Shown: one piece after another, positions 59,436 through 64,000 of the stretch
Layout: every line of letters begins with the position of its first letter
Numbering within the stretch: position 1 is the stretch's first letter
Origin: Xanthostigma xanthostigma
Taxonomy: Eukaryota; Arthropoda; Insecta; Raphidioptera; Raphidiidae
DNA: 64,000 nucleotides
NCBI GenBank assembly: GCA_963575645.1
Contig: OY754470.1
Span: 1,488,001 to 1,552,000, forward strand
Direction: 5' to 3'
The notes under the pieces: model-generated
The model's input: only the letters and a program-made list of their open reading frames with translations
Database searches by the model: none
Told to the model about the DNA's origin: nothing
Program-made: the position numbers and the translations under genes

Positions 59436-59705
59436 GAAACTCAGATGACAGATCGAAGAAATATTTTACTAAAATTGTCATATAGAGGCGCAAGTAGCAA
59501 AAGCGTTGAGCTAAGCCGTCAGATGGCGTCATGCAGCATTGCTGTGACGTTGTTCAGCGTTGCTCGCTGTTTCAAAATTATAGCCGTCAGATGGCAGTAT
59601 GCAGTATTATGTGTCAATATGAAGGTCAGATGACAGATCGAAGTGTTGACGTTGTTTCAAAATTAACGCCGTCAGATGGCAGACGTTGTTCAGCGTTGCT
59701 ATTAA
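59436..59705 (+). repeat. Region of interspersed short repeats
   Basis: gccgtcagatggc occurs three times (about 59515, 59583 and 59671), cagatgacagatcgaag twice (about 59442 and 59625) and gttgttcagcgttgct twice (about 59550 and 59685). The 89-codon frame over it is a consequence of this local repetition. Confidence 0.65.
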
Positions 59706-60069
59706 TTAATTAATTTACAAAAACAAAAGCAATAATAAATTTTTTAGTTGTCGATGTCAGTAGAGCAAGCAATTATCTGTAAAACGATATATAATTTATG
59801 TGGAGAAATTGTGTGGTTTTTTCTAAAAAGGGAGGCAAACATCTTAACCTTAATGTATTAATATATATGATGATGATATGGCATGGTTGTCCGGTGTCTG
59901 TATTATAGTAACGGATTACAAAATCCACATACTGTGAGAGTTGTTTTTTTTAATGAATTATAGAGACGTTAGCTCAATTACTTCCAATAAATAAAATCGC
60001 AACTTAATCGGTAATTGAACAGTTTTAAAGACTTTTTTCTGTTGATATTTTTTTGTACAGGCTCTTCTG

Positions 60070-60420
60070 TCTATACTAATATATAAAGCTGAAAAGTTTG
60101 TTGGTTTGTTTGGTTGAAGGTGCTAATCTCAGGAACTACTGGTTCGAATTGAAAAATTTTTTTTGTTGGATAGTCCATTTATCGAAGAAGGCTATAGACT
60201 GTCTAATATCACGCTACGACTAATAGGAGCGGAGCATCAATGAAAAATTTAACTCAAAATTTGTCCGTCTGACAAAAACTTTTGAACGGTAACTCCGATC
60301 ATCATGAAATTTGGACACAACATTCATCTCGGTAAACTAAGATGAACGTGTGTACTCATGTCTGATGTCCCTTCCCCATTCGTTCTTTGGCACCCGGGTG
60401 AAACCGGGCGGGACCGCTAG
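60070..60420 (+). mobile_element. Helitron-like family B, full length
   Basis: Starts TCTATACTAATATATAAAGC and ends cacccgggtgaaaccgggcg, ggaccgCTAG, followed by T. Exactly 351 bp, as is the copy at 6989-7339. TC start, hairpin close to CTAG, absence of inverted repeats and 3' T match Helitron rules; the 5' neighbour is G, not the expected A. Confidence 0.65.
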
Positions 60421-61566
60421 TATAATATAAAGGTTACTTGAAAAACAATTATTACTTCCTGGAAACGGATTCTCGTAGACATTAAAAGACTTAACTGGGT
60501 AAGAAATCTGATTATAAAGATATAACAAAATCTCAAATAAAAGAAAGTGAATTTCAATTGAAAACGAACAAAAATGGTTTTCCAGTCATAATTTTAAGTC
60601 GATTTTCTGTCTAGTTGACTTTGTAAATCGGCTGACAAGATAAATGAAAGTGCAAGACGACAGTCAAGGCAAGGAGATGACAGAGAAGGAGTGTGAAGAT
60701 GAGAGTGAAAGAGAGAGATAGAAAGCGCCGGACGCGTTGTATAGTATGTAATTGCAATAACCGCAGCCGTGGCGTGTGGTTGGCAGCAAGACAGGAGACG
60801 TGCTGACACGGCTACTAAGTTTATATCCATCGGCCTCTTAGCTCACACTATCCTGTTGCCTGTTCGAAGTTTGCCTCCTTGAGATAGTTAAAGGCGCGAG
60901 ACAGCTACACCCCTATCAAGCAAAACTAACAGTAAAGCAAAGTCTTCTTTCCAAAATTGAACACTGATCAGGTATTTATAAGGTATTTATTTAATGAAGA
61001 ATACAAAGTCCCTATTTATGTACACTAAACACTGTATGACTATATACAAGAGATTATTTATGTTAAACTAGATTTATATAGTTGAAATCAATGGTCTATT
61101 CACCACTCCGCATTATTTATTTCGTGCACTGTTTATTTACACAGTTCGTTTATCTATTTATCTCAGCAGTTACTTCAGTACTGTTAACAGTACTAACTGT
61201 CAATTTATGTCACATTTAGGAGAAAGTCCACTCGAGTACCATGAGTTTTACGAGTCTGAAATAAGATACTATCGAAAGAACCCAAAATACTAACCTGAAA
61301 AGGGACGAGAGTTGGTGATCCAAAACCCATTATCAAGACCAAGCCTAAAATTTATATCTGCCAAATCAAACAAAAAAAAATATTGTCTGAAGACACAAGT
61401 AATTCAAGAATTACAAGGCGCGAAATTATACAAAATATACCCCGGTGTTATGTTTGAAAATTGGTGTATATTTTTAACGACACTTCGACCTTAATAATAT
61501 AATTTAATTAACTTAATCTAAGAAAAAAATAACAGTTGAAAACACAGAAAGGAAAAAATCATTTTA
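60421..61566. other. No gene recognised
   Basis: A purine-rich stretch (ggagatgacagagaaggagt and following) lies at 60670-60720. The frames here are unrecognised. Confidence 0.4.
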
Positions 61567-61875
61567 ATAATTTAGGTTCATAAATATAAACTCTATGATC
61601 GTTTATTAGTCACAACCAACTTTTTTATAATTATTACCCTAAATTATTAAAATAATTATATTTCCTTTTTGGTACATTTCAATAAAAACTTTCTTTTTAT
61701 TAAAATAATAAACCGTTTTAAAAACTATATTATTATTATATAAAACAACTTTATAAGAGATATACTCTTTTACGCATGCGCCGATGTTCCCCAAAAACAA
61801 TAGGCCACTTCATATTTGCATATCAAACAACCTCCCAAAATTTGGTTTCAATCCGCTCATCCGTGGTGTCGGAAT
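61567..61875 (+). repeat. Joined copies of repeats V and P
   Basis: V (aataatttaggttcataaat to taccctaaattatt, 61567-61649) is followed after about 85 bp by the P block acgcatgcgccgatgttccc and acctcccaaaatttggtttc. The spacer ggtacatttcaataaaaac also follows V at 36.5 kb, so V, spacer and P are probably parts of one larger element. Confidence 0.6.
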
Positions 61876-63219
61876 GGTAAGAAATGTCAAAAATGACGTT
61901 TGCATCTGTCAAAGTAGGTATTATGTTCTAATAATTAGTTATTCAAATTATTAACTCAGAAGGCGTTGCATTTCACAAATATTTGAAATGCCATCCGTTT
62001 TTGAACAAATGCAAACTTTTTATTTTAAGACAGAACAAACGTAATCTTTAAATTACCATATTAAACCGTGCAACAGAGAGAGATAACCGAAAGATGTTTG
62101 CCATCGGTTATATCAAATTGAATTTATTTCTATATAAATTTGTATAAAAAAACTGTTTTGGCAAATTCTGTTATACGAAATTTATGTAAAATTTTCTCCT
62201 CTTTCGTTTAAGACAAGTTTCGAACCGATCTGATTTAAATTGAGTGAGTTATAAGCGAAAAACTTCGTTTTTTCTTTATTGCTCCCCTCTGGGGTCAAAA
62301 TTCAAAAATCGGGCGACGTTAGGATTTAAGTTACCCAGAGACGAATAAACAAAAAAAAGTTTTTTTAAAATCGGTTAAGGCGTTTGGGCTGTACGCTGGA
62401 TACAAAAAGCGTGACTCACAGATTCACAGACAAAGCGAGTACATATAAGGCGCTTTAGCTTACGCTAATCGCGCCTAAAAAGCATCGGACGGTCTTCTTC
62501 CACTGAAATATTTTTATCGGTAGATTTGTAGCGTGATTTTATATCTTTCATAACAGTGTGAGTGTAACTGGATCTTCAATAACTGAATTGTTGTAACTGT
62601 TAAACTAAACTAATTGTTGTTAAGATCAATAGTTTATATTAGTTGCTCGTTAGAAGTTTACCTGCTTGAACAAACATTGTTGCTGTCTCCATCTATAGTA
62701 ATTTTGCGTTTATATGTTGTTATAAACTATCTTGTTACCTAATGTAAATTTCCTTTCTTGATAGAGAATTATAAAATGACTGCACCAGTAGGAAGCAAAA
62801 ATCTATAAAAATTAGGTACTGCTGAATTTATGTCTAGTTTTGTCGCCATATTCCGCGCGCCGCTGTAGTACAAACTTTTAAAGGAAGGAGCTTCAGTAAA
62901 GATATATAAATATTTTCCCAAAAACAGGACACAGAACAGGAGGATGTGTCACCAGTGGTTACAATAAATATAAAAATAATAAAAAAAACAAACGAAATCA
63001 TAAAAGAATGTAGAAGTACAAATATAACATTTATGATTACTCCTATTGCAATTTGTGAAATATGTTTACACATCAAAAATCTGAATTTCCAACATTTTTA
63101 TTGCAGACCGAAAACGTATCTATGCAAAAAATAAAAAAAAATCTCGTCCGTCTATTTGTTTGGTCAGACCAAGTGAAGTGAGGCGTCTCAACACGGGGGA
63201 TTCACATTTTCACTGTAGC
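61876..63219. other. Mostly unannotated
   Basis: At 62380-62480 the segment aaaatcggttaaggcgtttg and cgctttagcttacgctaatc resembles the inner part and hairpin of Helitron-like repeats, but no TC or CTAG end is found. Short frames at 62834-63134 are not supported. Confidence 0.35.
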
Positions 63220-63436
63220 AAGCGGTCGCTTCGAATCGACGGCTAACAGAGAGCTTACACGTTGAACGGACTTGTGGAATTATTCAATAATCTCCCACCG
63301 ACGGCAGACTTCAAATCTCTCAATAGCATGTTATACATTTACGCGTTCGATTGCCACCGGAGGAGACTTTTATTGCTTACAAAGAATATAATAATATCCA
63401 TCGATGAGCACATATTGCGATATTATTCTAGAGAGT
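63220..63436 (+). pseudogene. Possible LINE reverse-transcriptase C-terminal remnant
   Basis: One plus frame reads VELFNNLPPTADFKSLNSM and an adjacent frame just upstream reads RRLTESLHVERT. The order of a basic segment, then xxLFNNLPP, then xFKSLNS is that of the last part of many non-LTR ORF2 proteins, here with a frameshift and without a tail. This is weak, motif-level resemblance only. Confidence 0.25.
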
Positions 63437-63618
63437 GACGATGAAAACCTAGATACTCGAGTCCGATAATGCAGCCATCTCCCATTTTTTTACCAAGGTT
63501 TTAGTAACTCGCTTTCTTGCCTGTCCGGGTGGAATTTTGTAATTGATTTCAAACTAAACTTCCTGATGAGAAAAAATGTGGAAATAATCTAAGAAATATT
63601 TTTTTAAAATAGGTAGGT

Positions 63619-63932
63619 ACACCACGTTTTTAAAACGAACTAAAAAGTATAAGAATAATAAAAGAAATAACATTTTTTCCTAATATACCACGTTTTTAAA
63701 ACGAACTAAAAAGTATAAAATAATTTCGTTAAGCCTTACAGGTAGGATATGAAACGAAAAACCGGGGCGCATTATTCGTTTTATCTCATTCATTGATAGG
63801 TACTGATAGCTACTCTCTATACACTTCTTATATAACTGTCGCATGTGCTCCACGTTTTTCGTTACAAATCCTACTCATAAAGCTCAAAGAAATTATTTTA
63901 TACTTTTTAGTTCGTTTTAAAAACGTGGTGTA
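63619..63932. mobile_element. MITE with TA-flanked ends, plus an extra copy of its left arm
   Basis: The main unit (63686-63932) has ends taccacgtttttaaaacgaa and ttcgttttaaaaacgtggtg followed by ta; arms are about 45 bp (to agtataaaataatttc). A further left arm, accacgtttttaaaacgaac, lies at 63621-63655 just upstream, so the left end is present twice in direct orientation. TA at the edges suggests Tc1/mariner-type insertion. Confidence 0.7.
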
Positions 63933-64000
63933 TTAAAAAAAATTACTAGATTACAGAAAGCTATTAGTAAAGCCAGATATTCATTACGAGTACCCGAGTC

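Overview
The window looks like intergenic or intronic DNA from an insect, most probably a moth or butterfly. It is AT-rich and has no open reading frame longer than about 130 codons. I recognise no host protein-coding gene, rRNA or functional tRNA. The order-level guess rests on the repeat families: Helitron-like elements with TCTATACTAATAT-type starts and GC-rich hairpin-CTAG ends are a familiar part of lepidopteran genomes. That is recognition from memory, not a database result.

Almost everything that can be annotated is mobile or repeat-derived. (1) Helitron-like non-autonomous elements are scattered throughout. Near 2.0-6.15 kb they form a head-to-tail tandem array of one family, in which the CTAG end of one unit touches the TC start of the next with no base between. 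Units alternate in two length variants, giving two consecutive 1,383-bp dimers. (2) One tRNA-derived SINE family has five copies (0.5, 17.7, 33.2, 41.7 and 55.4 kb) with (ATT)n-type tails; two copies have 14-15 bp target-site duplications. (3) A 3' fragment of a non-LTR retrotransposon with a recognisable reverse-transcriptase C-terminus and an (ATT)n tail lies at 33.85-34.3 kb. (4) Penelope-like fragments lie at 27.45-28.0, 58.56-58.70 and 58.78-59.32 kb, with 12-13 bp target-site duplications; the last keeps the C-terminus of the GIY-YIG endonuclease region. (5) DNA transposon derivatives include a hAT element with a perfect 8-bp duplication (55.88-56.72 kb) carrying a nested inverted-repeat element, a second hAT at 22.0-22.5 kb, a hAT end at 1.1 kb, two TTAA-flanked elements (14.5 and 15.9 kb), a pogo/Tigger-like element (45.57-45.80 kb) and several palindromic MITEs. 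(6) There is a near-perfect 556-bp foldback at 29.45-30.0 kb, tandem hairpin repeats at 9.7-10.3 kb and several unclassified dispersed families.

Layout: 0-11 kb is dominated by Helitron-like DNA and hairpin repeats. 11-20 kb is mostly unannotatable AT-rich sequence with two TTAA elements and one SINE. 20-30 kb has hAT, MITE, Penelope-like and foldback elements. 30-42 kb mixes Helitron, LINE, SINE and MITE remnants. 42-55 kb is sparse. 55-64 kb carries the best-dated-looking insertions, with intact target duplications. The parts do not form a pathway. What links them is mobilisation: SINE and LINE share a tail type, short elements depend on transposases encoded elsewhere, and the array monomer contains a module also found at the ends of the Penelope-like elements.
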